A DNA stretch of 64,000 nt from Ricinus communis (taxonomy: Eukaryota; Streptophyta; Magnoliopsida; Malpighiales; Euphorbiaceae), in the NCBI RefSeq assembly GCF_019578655.1, contig NC_063256.1, positions 35,688,553-35,752,552 of the forward strand. Reading direction: 5' to 3'. Shown here one piece after another: positions 48,958-61,497 of the stretch. The notes under the pieces are model-generated. The model saw only the letters and a program-made list of their open reading frames with translations, was not told the DNA's origin and made no database searches. The number at the start of each line of letters is the position of its first letter. Within the stretch, counting starts at the first letter, position 1. The position numbers were made by a program, and so were the translations under genes.

Positions 48958-51900
48958 ATTATTGTTGTGTTGAACATTATCATTTTATTTTTGTTAAGTT
49001 CTTTAGATACTTGCTAGGAGCTTTTGTTTTGAGTTTGGTAACAATTTAATGTAGTCCGTCTTTACTGCTGGCAGCTGAAATGGATAAATGAGGATTTCCT
49101 GAGCTATTCTCATGAGTGCAACTTTATGCAGATCTTGCTGCTAGATTTACTGGTAATAATTGTTTTCCCTTGGTTGGGAATCTTATCATTGTTATATATA
49201 TGTGTTTTATCTTTTAGAAACAACTATCAACAGGGATATGGATATTGAAGTGTCGCATTGCCTTGGCGTTGCTTGCTTTTTGTAATTCATGTCTCTTATA
49301 TAATTTGGCATTAAACATTGTCCTGTTAGTTTCTATGAAGCTGCATGTGTGTTTTAGTAGTGTGAGAATCAGCCAATCAGGTCGTAAGATTAATTTGGCT
49401 TTCTTTTGATACAAATATTGAACCTACAGGTCTATTCAGTTTGAGTTATACGATGTTGAGTTTATATTGGCTTTTTGGTCCAACTAATAGATGAAATTAT
49501 TGTCGACTAGATGACTTGCTTGAGCAGACTCTGCAGCTCTTCATTTCGAACATCAAATCAGGTGAAGCATTTTCATTCTTCATATTCTTTCTACAGCAAC
49601 TCATCATTTATTGGTACCAATAGTTATTTATTTTTTTGCTCACTATCTTTTGATCTAACTTATGGATGGTTGGCAGCTTGAGAGTTGTGACATTGTTTTC
49701 TAACATTCTCTACGGCGCCATTATTCTCGTGCTCATCTCATCCTGGTGTTAAATTACTGCCAGTATTTTTGATGCCATTCTCATTTATGTATGTTGCAAT
49801 AGTTGGATCTTGATGAGAATGGATGACTATAATTCTATGCATTTTGAAGGTCTTGACTGTTGATTGCATGTACTTTTGGATGCCTGTTGGTTTTGATCAT
49901 TTCTGTAAATATGAGAAATTGGCTAATTTACCGTCACATCCTTTCTATTACACAGTTCCTTTTCACAATATTTTGGTTATAGGTCAAAAGAAGGTGGTGA
50001 GATTTGGTAGCACCTCTTGAGTTAGCTCTCTGAGCGTGACTTGGCATTGGATTCTTTTCCTGCTAACCATGGAGATGAGATGAGATGTCTGAACTAGCTA
50101 TTGCGATAGGTATAAATTATGTAATTTATTGTGCTACCCTATTCTTGGAAGGATAGCATCAATACCCTGATTATTGTTTTCAAGCAGATATATACTGCTT
50201 GACAATAATATGTTTCTCCTGGAAATATGGTAGAGATAAAATGCACTAGTGCAGTTTTCTTAATAATTAGAATTTATTCGTGTGCTTTTTTATTGAATGG
50301 TATTGCTGGCTCTTTTCCAGTGGCTTTAGAATGGTATTTAGTCTTTAGAAAAATGATGATTTTTCTGTTTGTAGTTATCTTTCCCTAGATTCATGAATGG
50401 TCGGTTGCCAACCAGAGAATTTTGGGTTTGACTTCTGTTTGGTATTTTCTTAATAACAATAGGGTGCCTTATTTCAAGTTGCTGGTTGTTGGCGCATATT
50501 TTGATGGGCTATATTCAAAGCATGGGAACTTGGTTCAAGAGCGTCCTAAGTTAATTGAGGTCCTTAAATTCCAATATTTCTATCCCTGTTTATCTTATTG
50601 TAGAAAAAAAGTAAACAAAAAATTGTACCTCTTTTATGTTATATTTATTTTAGAACTAGATTATAGTATTTGTGCTCAGTTAATTAAATCTACAATTAGA
50701 TTCAAAGTCCATGGAAGTGTTATTCTAACAGCTACACTTTGGCATTCACCTGCCTGTCCCTTCTGGGTCTGGTAGGCTGTTAGCTTATGCTCAAGCAAGC
50801 TTTTTCATCCTTTGTCTATATTTTAACATCTCTTTATGGTTTCAAGTGGAGGGGGTTAAAAGGGTTTCAAGTTGAGTGGGTTGAGGAACTTAAATGACGC
50901 GAGAAGGCTACAATTTGAATGATAAGGCACTGTCATGTCCCGTTATGGTTTCCATTTGGTTATGTGCATCCTAGTGTATAGTGTTCTTCTGTGTTTACTG
51001 AATTATGTTGGTCATCTTCAGGCATGTTTGTATTGGTCTCAGGATCCCACTTTGACTTGTAAGAATTTCAAGAAAGTGGGAAGTGAATTGATCACAATAA
51101 TAACTACCTATTCTGGTTTCGTCTTCTGCAAATTGATCACAATATGTTGGAATAGTAATGCAGCTAGAGTTTGCGATTGATTGTGCGTGGCTGGGTTGTG
51201 TTCTATGATATTTCTGTATGAACATATCTTTCTTTTATTGCTGATTTGATGTGGTTGCTTCTGGAAATCTCTAGCTCTAAGCTTTGGACCATGGAAGCTT
51301 TGTTTTTTCCATTGAACTTGCTGCCAATGATAATATTCGCAAGATTTAAGTTGTGGCTGAATTGATCTGTATAATCATATTTCAAATCGACCAGCATCTG
51401 AATTGATCGTTACAGTGCTACCAGCATTTTCTTAAGATTGGTAGTCTTCTGATGGTTGGTTCTGGTCCAGGGTTGTTAAATCATGACACTTTCAGCCAGG
51501 CAATCGTCTTCAGTAACGAGGCCAAGAGACTTAAAATTTGATTGCCATTAATGTGGTTTAACAGAAATCAACAATAAGCTATCGTGACTCGTTGGGGCTT
51601 ATTAATTTCATGCTTTAAGAGGATTATCCAAAATTACTTGCCTACATTTATATTTGATTATCCCAACCGTAGGGTTCTTTAAATTTTGGCTTGGACCCTT
51701 CCGTCTTTTGTGGGGCAAATCTAGGACTGTCGTTGTCTAGTGGTTCAACTTCACTAAATTGTGTAACTAAAACGTCTGGTGTCCGAAACTCTCAAGTAGA
51801 TAACATGTGGCTACGTGGCTCTAACCCATTTGCTAGCAGTTCCATTCCTCCACATCTAGATAATATCCAAACCAAAATTGCTGCAATTGCCACAGGCAGA

Positions 51901-51993
51901 AATTTGTACTTCACATGGATATAGTGAGATGTTCACAAAATATCAAAACAATATAGAACTTGGAGGAAGAGAATCATTGTTTGGAAACTTCTC
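48958..51993. other. Intergenic between SRRM1-like and pTAC16-like genes
   Basis: The SRRM1-like 3' UTR starts at 48958. The rest is a 3-kb stretch with ordinary base composition, short chance frames, and no recognisable gene, RNA or repeat. Part of it may be transcribed leader or 5' UTR intron of the downstream gene; I cannot show this. Confidence 0.4.
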
Positions 51994-54528
51994 ATGGCTC
52001 CAACTCTGACCTCCAATTCATTTCGGCTAGCCACTACTCCCCATTCGAGGCAGAGTCTCAAGATCCAAAGGCTTGGAGTCTTTGCTAAAAGAGCTGGACC
52101 CTTCTCCCCATTTCAGCTTGGCAAATCCAAAGATGATAGTGAATCATCAGAAGCTGGTGCTTCAGGCAATTCCAGTCCTTTTAGTTTCAACTTTGGCAAG
52201 GTCCCTGATATGAAGTCTCTGATACCTATTGTTAGTAAGCCAGCTTCAGGGGTGTCATTTCGGAGGAAGGATCCTAGCACAGTGTTTGTAGCTGGTGCTA
52301 CTGGGCTGGCAGGTATTAGGATTGCACAAACATTGCTGCGTGAAGGCTTTAGTGTTAGAGCTGGAGTTTCTGAACTTGAAGCTGCTCAGGATTTGGCTCG
52401 TTTTGCTGCGGAATACAAGGTTAGTTGTCGATCAAATTAGTTACATTATCGTCGTCTCTGAAATATGACTAAGCAAAAATGAATCTGTTTTATGCCAATG
52501 GAATGACCCCTGTGTGCATATATATATATATATATATCTAACATTCACTAATCTTTGGTCATTACTTGGAATGCCTGATTACTAGTAGCATATTGGTATG
52601 TTCAGTCATTTTTGTTACTGCCATTTACTGTATCTAATAAATTGAATTGGGGAAAGGGGGAAAGGGGTAACGCAATATGCAAGAAAGATCATTCTATTCA
52701 ACGATTAAATCTTTACTAACAAAAGGGAAAAAACAAAAAAGAACCTCATAAAGTTGTATCATTGTTAACTGAGGTTCCCTAGCTTGAATTCCGTAAGGCT
52801 CATTTACTTTTGGTCTGAATCATTTCCTTGACATTGCTATTATTTACTGTCTTAAATCGTTCTTGCCGAATTTGGAAATATGATAAAAAAGATCTGGCAA
52901 GACTGGTGCAAGATATGACATGGGATGAAAACGTTATAGATTTTAGTATCACAATGATCGTTTATGGTCCATAGTAGTGTGTATGGCAGTCATTTCTCTG
53001 TGAATAAAGAACTGAAGAGGCTTGTATGTGATATTTACAATTCCTGTGCTTACCTCCATACCACAGATCATATCAAAGGAAGAATCGAGGCGCCTCAATG
53101 CTGTTCAATCTACTTTTAAAGATGCAGAGTCTATTGCCAAAGCAATTGGCAATGCAAGCAAAGTTGTGGTCACAATCGGCCCTGCAGAAAATGGACCTAC
53201 CTCTGAGGTGTCCTCAGCTGATGCCTTGCAAGTAATACAGGCTGCTCAATTAGCAGGAGTTGGCCATGTTGCAATAATCTATGATTCAAATATTGCAAGC
53301 GGATCAACTTACAATGTGCTAGATGGCCTCACATCATTCTTTAACAACTTATTCTCACAATATCAGCCATTGAGCATACCTGAGTTTCTGCAAAAAGTAA
53401 TTGAGACAGATGTTAGCTATACTTTCATCAAAACAAGTTTGACAGAAGATTTTTCGCCAGAGAGTTCTTATAATCTAGTGGTTTCAGCAGAAGGAAGCAC
53501 CGGTTCAGACTACAAAGTAATGTAATGTATGCAATTATTTCTGTTTCATTTAACTTGATATTTTTCTTGGTGCATAATTTCTGTTTCAGTGTGGTCCTTA
53601 TTCTTCTCTATATTTTTATATTGTCATTATTAGGTAGCAAAGTCTCAGATAGCATCGGTAGTGGCTAATGTCTTCTCAAATACAGCTGTGGCAGAAAATA
53701 AGGTATACTTGATCATGATTGTATCTATTTTACAGAGAGCATCTTGATTTCTGTGAAGTACAAAACAGAATTCGCCTTTTGCTAAAGTAATAAATGATTG
53801 TGGCTGGTTTATACTGATATCTTAAACTAGGTGGTGGAAATTTTTACTGATCCATCAGCACCCTCGAAGTCTGTGGACGAGCTTTTCAGGTGAATTGCAG
53901 TTCCCATATCTTCTTACCTGTATATTGAAAGTTCTAGCATTGCCCAAAATAATAATAATGCTAATCTCGTAAACAATAAATGCATTGTAGTGCCATTCCT
54001 GAAGACGGAAGAAGAAAAGTTTATGCAGAAACAATTGCAAAGGCAAAAGCTGAGGAAGAAGCAAAGATAGCTGCAGAAAAAGCTCGTGAAGCAGCTGACG
54101 CAGCAAAGAAGCTTGAAGAAGAAGTGAAAAAGCTTTCAGAGCAAGAAGCTAAAGCAGCTAGTCTGGCCGAAGAAGCGCAAGAAAAGGCAGAGGCTGCAGG
54201 GACATCAATGGAGAACCTATTCAGTAAAGCCAAGGATATTAGTTCAGGATTGACTTGGGATAAACTTAGTTCCCAGTTTGCAACTGCAGTTCAAACGACA
54301 AGCGGTACGCAGATTGCTACGGTCAGAGGGCAAGCCAAAGCTCGTTCCCTGCCTGGACAGAAAGCTGTTGTCAAACGACCTACTCCAAGATTCCCTTCCT
54401 TGAAACAGAAAGAGGAGACAAAGGCAAAGCCGAAGCCAAAGGCCAAAGAGACAGAGTCAAAAGCTGAAGTGAAGAAGATGTTCGGTGGCCTGTTTCAGCA
54501 AGAAACTATATATGTGGATGATGATTGA
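51994..54528 (+). CDS. PTAC16: Plastid transcriptionally active chromosome protein 16-like (pTAC16)
   Basis: Five exons, 51994-52419, 53067-53516, 53634-53702, 53831-53889 and 53991-54528, give 513 residues, close to the Arabidopsis length of about 510. Residues 1 to about 30 look like a plastid transit peptide (Ser/Thr/Arg-rich). An NAD(P)-binding Rossmann fold starts near residue 95 with VFVAGATGLAG (glycine motif at 101-107), resembling atypical short-chain dehydrogenases. The C-terminal part (about 345-400) is an alanine/glutamate/lysine-rich coiled coil (KKLEEEVKKLSEQEAKAAS), followed by a basic K/P-rich tail ending in YVDDD. By family knowledge the protein is a membrane-associated component of the plastid nucleoid; its enzymatic activity is unproven. 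Junctions restore clean codons, for example GAC TAC AAA / GTA GCA between exons 2 and 3. Confidence 0.9.
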
Positions 54529-57500
54529 GGCGATGTTTTGTTTTTGTAATAACCAACACCTGTTCTATTGAGCTCCTCTAATTCAGATGTCATTTAAAAG
54601 TTTATAATGATTGTTGAATATGAGTCTAAGCTTAAAATCTGTACTGCTTGCTAATTATTTCCCTTGTTTAGATAAATAAAGTTTCTTCAGCTGTCAAAAG
54701 TCTCAACCACTACTTGCTCTCTCATTAGCACTTCATATTTGCAGCAATGAACTTGGAGACTTATTAGGTATCTGTATACATATAAATATAATATTATTTA
54801 TCTTCTTTTTTATATCATAAATTAATAGACTCGAGGTGTAAACCTAATTCATAAATAATTTATAATTACTTTATATGTATCATTCGTCTAACGTGCGTAG
54901 TAACCTGGAGTAGACAGGAACGTTCCTTTTGTCTATGTTACTCGGACAAATAGGCAGCAAATGTATTGTCATTACATTACATAGGAGTAGCAATCAATAA
55001 ACATTTTACATGGAAGGTCAACTTGAAAGAGAAAGAAGACGACAATGACAATAAAGATAACAACGACAACAACAGAAAAAACGATCAAATAACGACAAAA
55101 AGCAACGACTAATTAACTAGCAAATCAAGGAGATAAAAAAAACAAGAAGAAAAGAAACTATCAATTAATTAAATTCTCCCCCAAGACAGCTCCATATTTA
55201 TACTACTTTTTTCTCATATAGGTTTAAGGACTCTTGGAATTGGTCTTTCCATATTGTAGAAACCAACACCAAGTATTTTCCTAGATATTGCCTCATAGGT
55301 TATAATAGATAATTCCTCTATTTATATGATGAAAAACAGATGAGACTTGAAAAAAGAATCGGATTGACATGAGCAGAGAATCCAATTGGAACTATGGGAC
55401 TCGTAGTACCTATAGTAGAGATCACAGAGTCTTATCCAAACCCGAAATCAGATCCGGATCACCTGAAATCTGATCATTTTAATACAAAATTAAATATACG
55501 AATTTAAAATAACCCGAAGCCGAATCCATCCGAACTAGAAAAAATTAAAACCCGAAACAACCGAGACCGAAGTGATCCGAAATCCGAGTGATCTGAGTCC
55601 AAAACAACCTTGTTTTTATATGGCAAGATCTAATCAAAATTTATTTTTGTGTTAATTGTTGAACTATGCTAGCCTTATTTAATTATAATATGCAATATAT
55701 ATATATATATAAAAGCATACATGATGATGATTATGTATCCGACTGCCTTGTATTGACAATTCTAGACTATGTCTTCTAACTTTGTATTCTCAGATTAATG
55801 GAGCTGAAAGAGGATATTACATGTGACTGACTTTAAATGATCTAAGTATCAATTTTGAAGTTGCAGTTGCTTTTAATGGCAGTCCATATTGCTAGCTGAG
55901 ACAATGATCATCTGTATCTTCTCGAACAAGGGTTCTTGTCATTTATTTCTTTTATTTGTCTTATAATCACCTGATATTGGAATTGACAACTTCACAGCCA
56001 ATTTCATTTGATGGGTCGGCAATATACGAAGACGAACGCTGATCAATGTCCAAAAAGCAGGGACTTATGTCCCAATTAAGGACATGAAACTCAAGTACCT
56101 TTTCAGGTACTTGAACCTAGCTAGCTTTGCATTCAATCCACTGGTAAGGATTCACTACTAGTAGAACTGTAGTTATTACTAAACAAATAAGCTATCATGA
56201 AATGTTATAAGATAAGGAAAGTGGTCCAAGATTTTGAAGATAATGATCTTTAACAGATCCTAACTCCAAGTGCAACTTTAATAATAAGGTATGATTCCAA
56301 GTGCCAAAATATAAGAAATTCTTATACTAGGACTATGGATTGTCTAATTATACTTCCACATATATTTTACTTATACCATGTTGCATTTATATTAATCGGA
56401 TGATTTTTAATTAGTCAGGGTTGGCCAATCAGACGCTTAATAAATAGTGATACATATTATAGTTTTATTCAATGTTTTATAATTCTATGTTGTGAACGGA
56501 ATTTACTAAGAATCTTTTCTCAAAATAATGAAAATATATGTCGTTTCCCACCTTTGCCGCAGAAGCACCATCAATGCAAGTTATTTTCTCATCAAAATAA
56601 TTCATTTAAAGAAAAACAAAAACATTCACAAGTTTAGTTTTATAAGATATGCAGTTCTTAATTCTCTCAGTTGAAATAAAGACTTAGCTTCAGATCCCTT
56701 CTTCTTTTCTATACTTTTAACCAAGGATGTTGTATAACAGAAGGAAACATGGAGTGAATTTTGGTAGCTCATAATCAAGGATGCTGTGTCTTCTTGTATA
56801 TATGATAAGTGAATTCTTTTTTGTGCATTATACATTATGCTCAGTACAATTTGATATTCCCGACAGAGCAAACTACAAGAACAATAAAAGAGAAGAAAGG
56901 TGCATTAATGTACGACTTTCTCGTTTGTATATCTCTTGTCCACTGGCTTGATCAAGAGAAACTGGTTTTTTTCTTGTTAAAAGAAAGAAAGAAAAACAGA
57001 AAAGAAAAGCAAAACATAAAACAATCTAGGGTTTGTACTACAGTGGTAAGTAACTTGCTAGGTGCTTTAAGCATAAATCAATTATGAAAACCCTAGTTTT
57101 GAACAACAAAACCAGGCTTTGTTATAACACTTACTTACAGTTTGTATGTTGAGGGTGCGCCCGCTGAATTATGATCGCAGGCTTTTTTCATAAAAGATAT
57201 TAAAGAACACTTACGCATTTCATTGCTCTTTAGTTTTATGGTATATGATCAAAAAAATTCATAGAATATTTGATTTCTTTTTTAATTGCTGATTAATTAG
57301 GGTTTCTGAGCTAGCTATCCTTGCATGATACATTATTGGATGGCTTTTTCCATAGAGAGCACATAATTCGGCACAAACCTACAAAAAAACCAACCGTGGC
57401 CTAAACAATGCTGTATTGTTCTAAAACTCAACTAAACCAATCAAGAATCAAATTCCATGTTTGAACAAGAAAATGATGGTAAAGAAACTATAGAAGATTT

Positions 57501-57603
57501 TTTCTTTTAGGAGGTGAATCAACATATGTTACACAAAATACTTTCAAGATTAAGAAAATTAGTAATGAAGTTGGTGAACAATATAATTACATACTAAGCA
57601 AAT
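54529..57603. other. Intergenic; AT-rich with a CCGAAxCC-rich patch
   Basis: No gene recognised. A patch at about 55430-55610 is rich in repeated CCGAAATC/ACCCGAA/CCGAAC strings similar to subterminal regions of hAT-like elements, but I find no termini. A short (AT)n tract lies near 55695. The zinc finger 3' UTR should lie just below 57604. Confidence 0.4.
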
Positions 57604-58215
57604 TTAAAAGAACCTTTTTGTACCCGTTGCCGGCGATGAGTCATGAGGCTCAGGCCCCAGTCTAAGTTCAAGGTCTAGCTCTGAACTTGACAATCCATGG
57701 CTTGGCGAAAGACCCTTTTCGGTGCTGCCATGAAGGTTTCCTGGCTGTTGTTCTTCTTGCTGATGATGATGATCTTGATCTTTAGTACTGGATGGATTAT
57801 CTACAAAGAAACACAGCTGCTGAATTTCTCCAACATGTGTTTTATTCTTCTTACAGGTATCACTTTCTTTATCAAGAATCCAAGCCCAGTTGATCATTGG
57901 GCTTGATCTATCTTGACCAGACTTAACCTCCATTACTGGATGTGATGATGGAGCTGTAGGAATAGGAGAAAAAGAGTGAGAAATTATATTGTTTGAGATC
58001 ATATCAACAGATTGTAGATGTTGACGGGGTTCATTTGAGGTGGAGTGCTTGAGCTTGGCTTTGTCTTTACGGTGAATATTCATATGGCCACCTAGGGCTT
58101 GTGCATTAGAGAATCCTCTCCTGCAGAAGGTGCACTCATATGATCTAACTTGACAACTACCACCTCGTTCTTGATCTTGGTCTGAATTCTCTTGGTTGGA
58201 TTGATCAGTCTCCAT
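57604..58215 (-). CDS. Single C2H2 zinc finger repressor, TAC1/SUPERMAN class, with EAR motif
   Basis: Intronless 203-residue nuclear protein. One plant-type C2H2 finger lies at about 26-48 ([19 protein letters not shown]), with Cys28, Cys31, His44 and His48; QALGGH is specific to plants and contacts DNA. A basic KDKAKLK stretch follows the finger. The C-terminus has a leucine-rich EAR repression motif, LDLELRL (180-186). The middle is low complexity with a His/Gln run. The single finger, intronless structure and C-terminal EAR place it in the SUPERMAN/TAC1/RBE group; the string [14 protein letters not shown] is most like TAC1 as I remember it, but I cannot separate close relatives without a tree. 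The ATG at 58215 is preceded by a (GA)n leader. Confidence 0.85.
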   Translation of the reverse strand: METDQSNQENSDQDQERGGSCQVRSYECTFCRRGFSNAQALGGHMNIHRKDKAKLKHSTSNEPRQHLQSVDMISNNIISHSFSPIPTAPSSHPVMEVKSGQDRSSPMINWAWILDKESDTCKKNKTHVGEIQQLCFFVDNPSSTKDQDHHHQQEEQQPGNLHGSTEKGLSPSHGLSSSELDLELRLGPEPHDSSPATGTKRFF

Positions 58216-58240
58216 TACTAAGCAACCTTTCCGAAGAAGA

Positions 58241-58245
<5 letters not shown>

Positions 58246-58274
<29 letters not shown>
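58246..58274. repeat. (GA)n tract in the leader of the zinc finger gene
   Basis: About 14 GA units (CT on the coding strand) lie 31-59 bp upstream of the ATG. CT-rich leaders are frequent in plant genes and can bind GAGA-type factors (general knowledge). Confidence 0.9.
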
Positions 58275-58277
<3 letters not shown>

Positions 58278-58870
58278 AGACAGGTCAACTTGCTTCTAGC
58301 CAGTGGATGCATTATACATGTTGACGTGGATTATAAGGCCATGAAAATTGAACGATCTTGTATAGTCCTCCAAAATGACAAAGAAAGGATATGGAAAGTT
58401 TGCTGATGATTTTTCTTATGGAAAATTTATTTTATTTTATTTATTTTCAGATATATTAATTGTCTGAAATTTTGATGCATATTCTGGAAGGTGGTGCTTA
58501 GGTCTTGAAGAAATATATGATATGGGCAAATGTATGGCTGTCAGGTTGTGAATTCCAATATGCATGTTTTTGAATCTGCTAGAATGTCTGAAACCGTGTC
58601 TCACAGTTTTATCACACTAATGCTTGCCATTTGTATGTTTACTGTTTCTCTTTTCATGACAAGATGTGCAATCATTGCGCATTTGATGAATTGAACATCC
58701 AAACCAAGAATTCAAAATATATAATTTTACAAATACATATTGGCATATATGTGGACTGCCATTTAAAAAGACTTGATTCTTTATTTTTTTTTCTTTTATA
58801 AAAATAAATAATTTAGAAGGCACCATATTACTCAAAATTCAGAATTTTTTCTAATTCCACACTACTTATA

Positions 58871-58916
<46 letters not shown>

Positions 58917-59358
58917 CGATTTAAGTTCCTCTGGAATCAGCTCCACTCGATGATTCTCTTACCTTTAATCACAGTTTACAACAGTGGTTTGAGCATCTTA
59001 GTTAGGAAGAATTTTGATCCAATGGGATTGGTACATATGCGGCTTTTATGATCAGCAAAGATTACAAAAGAATAATGCATCTCCACTTTTTGATATTTTT
59101 GGACATTTTTGAACATTCTTTTTTGAAAATCCTTCAAAATAATGTAATGTTATTGACTTGGTATATTTTTGTTGATTGTGAGAATTATTGAGGAAGATAA
59201 AGACATTAAAAAACCTTTGACTATGCTTGGTCAATTTTGTTTTTCATTATTACTAATGTTTTATTATTAATTAGCTCAACAAATAGATAAAATATCAAAG
59301 AAGAGGAGTTTGAGAAGTCTTCATGTTTCCGGCTTCAATCTTTTGAATATATATTTTC
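58275..59358. other. Intergenic: upstream region of the zinc finger gene
   Basis: AT-rich sequence with an (AT)n microsatellite. It presumably includes the zinc finger promoter. No other feature was recognised. Confidence 0.4.
58872..58912. repeat. (AT)n microsatellite
   Basis: About 20 uninterrupted TA units in intergenic DNA upstream of the zinc finger gene. Confidence 0.97.
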
Positions 59359-60337
59359 GGAATAATTACAGCAACGGTCACTTAATATTAACTTTTATTT
59401 TGGTCATATATTTTTATTTTATTTTATTACAATTATTTAACTTAAAGTTTGATAGTAAATTAGTCATTTATTTAAAATCTAGTAATTTAATTCGCTAGAA
59501 TAATAATATATCTAAATGATTCAATATTATACTAACACGTGTTTGAAAAATTGACAAGTCACTGTCCTAGTCATCAAACCATTTGACCAGATTATTAACT
59601 TAACCCAAAATCAAACCTAATTTTAGAGTTCATAAATCTTCTAGGCTTTGATAATAAATATTAGTTCTCATCTTCTATTTATTTTTTATTTATTGTTACA
59701 TTAATATTTTTTCTTTCAGCTTAATTAATTTATATTAATTATCTTTTTTCTAATTATTTTTATCAAGATTTTATTTTTACTGAAAGAAAGAAAGTGAAAA
59801 ATAGAAAAAGGTAAGAGTGTCCGACCACCAAATTAATAATATTTTTGCACTTGTTTATGTTTAAGCTACCATTTCTTTTCCGTTTCTTACATGTCTGTAT
59901 ATCTATTTTTGCACTTGTTTATTTTATTTTTTCTATTTAAGTAATTAGATTGGTACAAGAATTCAATATCAAATGAGTGTCTAACCACTAAATTAATTAA
60001 ATCTAAATGTTAATTGTAAAATAACGAGTATGTAGAACTTACAGTATTAATGCATTTTTTCTAGTTGTCTATGACCCTAGTCTATTGAAATTAATTTTTA
60101 AGAATTGGAATTCAATGCTTCACTTTAAAACTTCAGAATTAGGGATTTCATTTTGTAGCATTAGAAATTCTATATTGTAAATGATGAAATTTTTAAATAA
60201 ATAAACAACCAGATTTTAAATAAATGACCAATATGTTACCTAACTTAAAGTTAAATGGCTGTAACAAAATAAAAAAAGATTATGTAACTAAAATGAAATT
60301 TAGTATAAGCTAAGTGACCATTAATATAATTATCTTA
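59359..60337. mobile_element. Mutator-like TIR element, about 979 bp
   Basis: The left end (GGAATAATTACAGCAACGGT) and the inverted right end (GATAATTATATTAATGGTCA) begin inverted repeats of about 130 bp. Shared strings include GGTCACTTA, TTTATTTTATTACA-like, ATTTAACTTAAAGTT and TCATTTATTTAAAATCT. The flanks are a direct repeat TATATTTTC (59350-59358 and 60338-60346), extendable to 11 bp as TATATATTTTC, fitting the 9-11 bp duplication of Mutator-like elements. The interior is AT-rich and non-coding. Confidence 0.7.
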
Positions 60338-60599
60338 TATATTTTCCAAATTCATGAAATCACATTCTCAGCTTAAATTATATTATCAATTTTGTTATAT
60401 AAGCAAGATATTCATAATGTATCAATTAAATTATATTAATTAGTACTGAAATCATTTCTAGAACTGTAAGTTTTTAAATTTTACCCAACTAATAGAAAAA
60501 CATTCATAATATTCTTAATGTCCTCGTAATCAAATTCTAACACATAAGTTAATTTAGCCTTAAGTTCTTTCAGGATCATTATATTAATAGTTACTTTAC

Positions 60600-61497
60600 T
60601 TATTCAGTGGTTTAATTCGCTAGAATATTAATATCTAAAATATTCAATATTAGATTAATACGTGTTTTAAAAAATTAACAAGTCACTATTCTAGTCATCA
60701 AACCATTTAACCAAACTATTAACTTAATCCAAATCAAACTCTATCTTAAGCTTAAAAAATTCTTTAGGTTTTTATAATAAAGCTTGGGTATTGCTTTTTT
60801 TCTTTTCCTCTCATCTTCTATTTTTTTATTTATTGTTATAATAACGTTTTCTTTTTTTAGCTTAATTAATCCATATACATTACTTGTTTTACTTATTTTT
60901 ATCACAATATTATTTTTAAAGTAAAAAATATAATAATAATAACAATAAACAAAAAAGAAAGAGTGAAAAATAAAAAAGATAAGAGTGTCCAACAACCAAA
61001 TTAGTAATATTTTTACATTTGTTTATATTTAAGCTATTATTTTTTTTATATTTCTTACATGTCCATATATTTATTTGAGGATGTGTGATCAGTTCCTATT
61101 TGGTGCAAGAACTTCAATATTAAACGAGTGCCTAACCACCAAATTAATTAAATATGAATGCTAAATACAAAATAATAAATATGTAAAACTTACAGTATAT
61201 GAGTAAATTTTCTCTTAGTCGTCTATAATACCAGTCTGTTGAAATCGATTTTTGAGAATTGAAATTCAATACTTTGATTCAAAACTTCAAAATTAAAGAT
61301 TCATTTTATATTATTAAAATTTAATGTTGTTTTGTAAATTTAAGAGATTTATAGATTTTTTTTTCAATGAATAAACTATAAGATTTTAGACAAATGATCT
61401 ATCTATTATTCAATTTAAAATTAAATGATTATAATAAAATAAATAATAATTATATAATAAAAATGAAACTTAGTCTAAATTAAGTCAGCATTAGTAT
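60600..61497. repeat. Partial tandem copy of the Mutator-like element
   Basis: From TTTAATTCGCTAGAATA (about 60611) onward the sequence repeats the 59486-60337 interior and right arm at an offset of about 1125 bp. Landmarks are AACAAGTCACT-TTCTAGTCATCAAACC, ATTAACTTAA-CC and AATTAATTAAAT. The left terminal repeat is missing, while a diverged right arm ends near 61497. It is either a 5'-truncated second insertion or a duplication. Confidence 0.7.
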
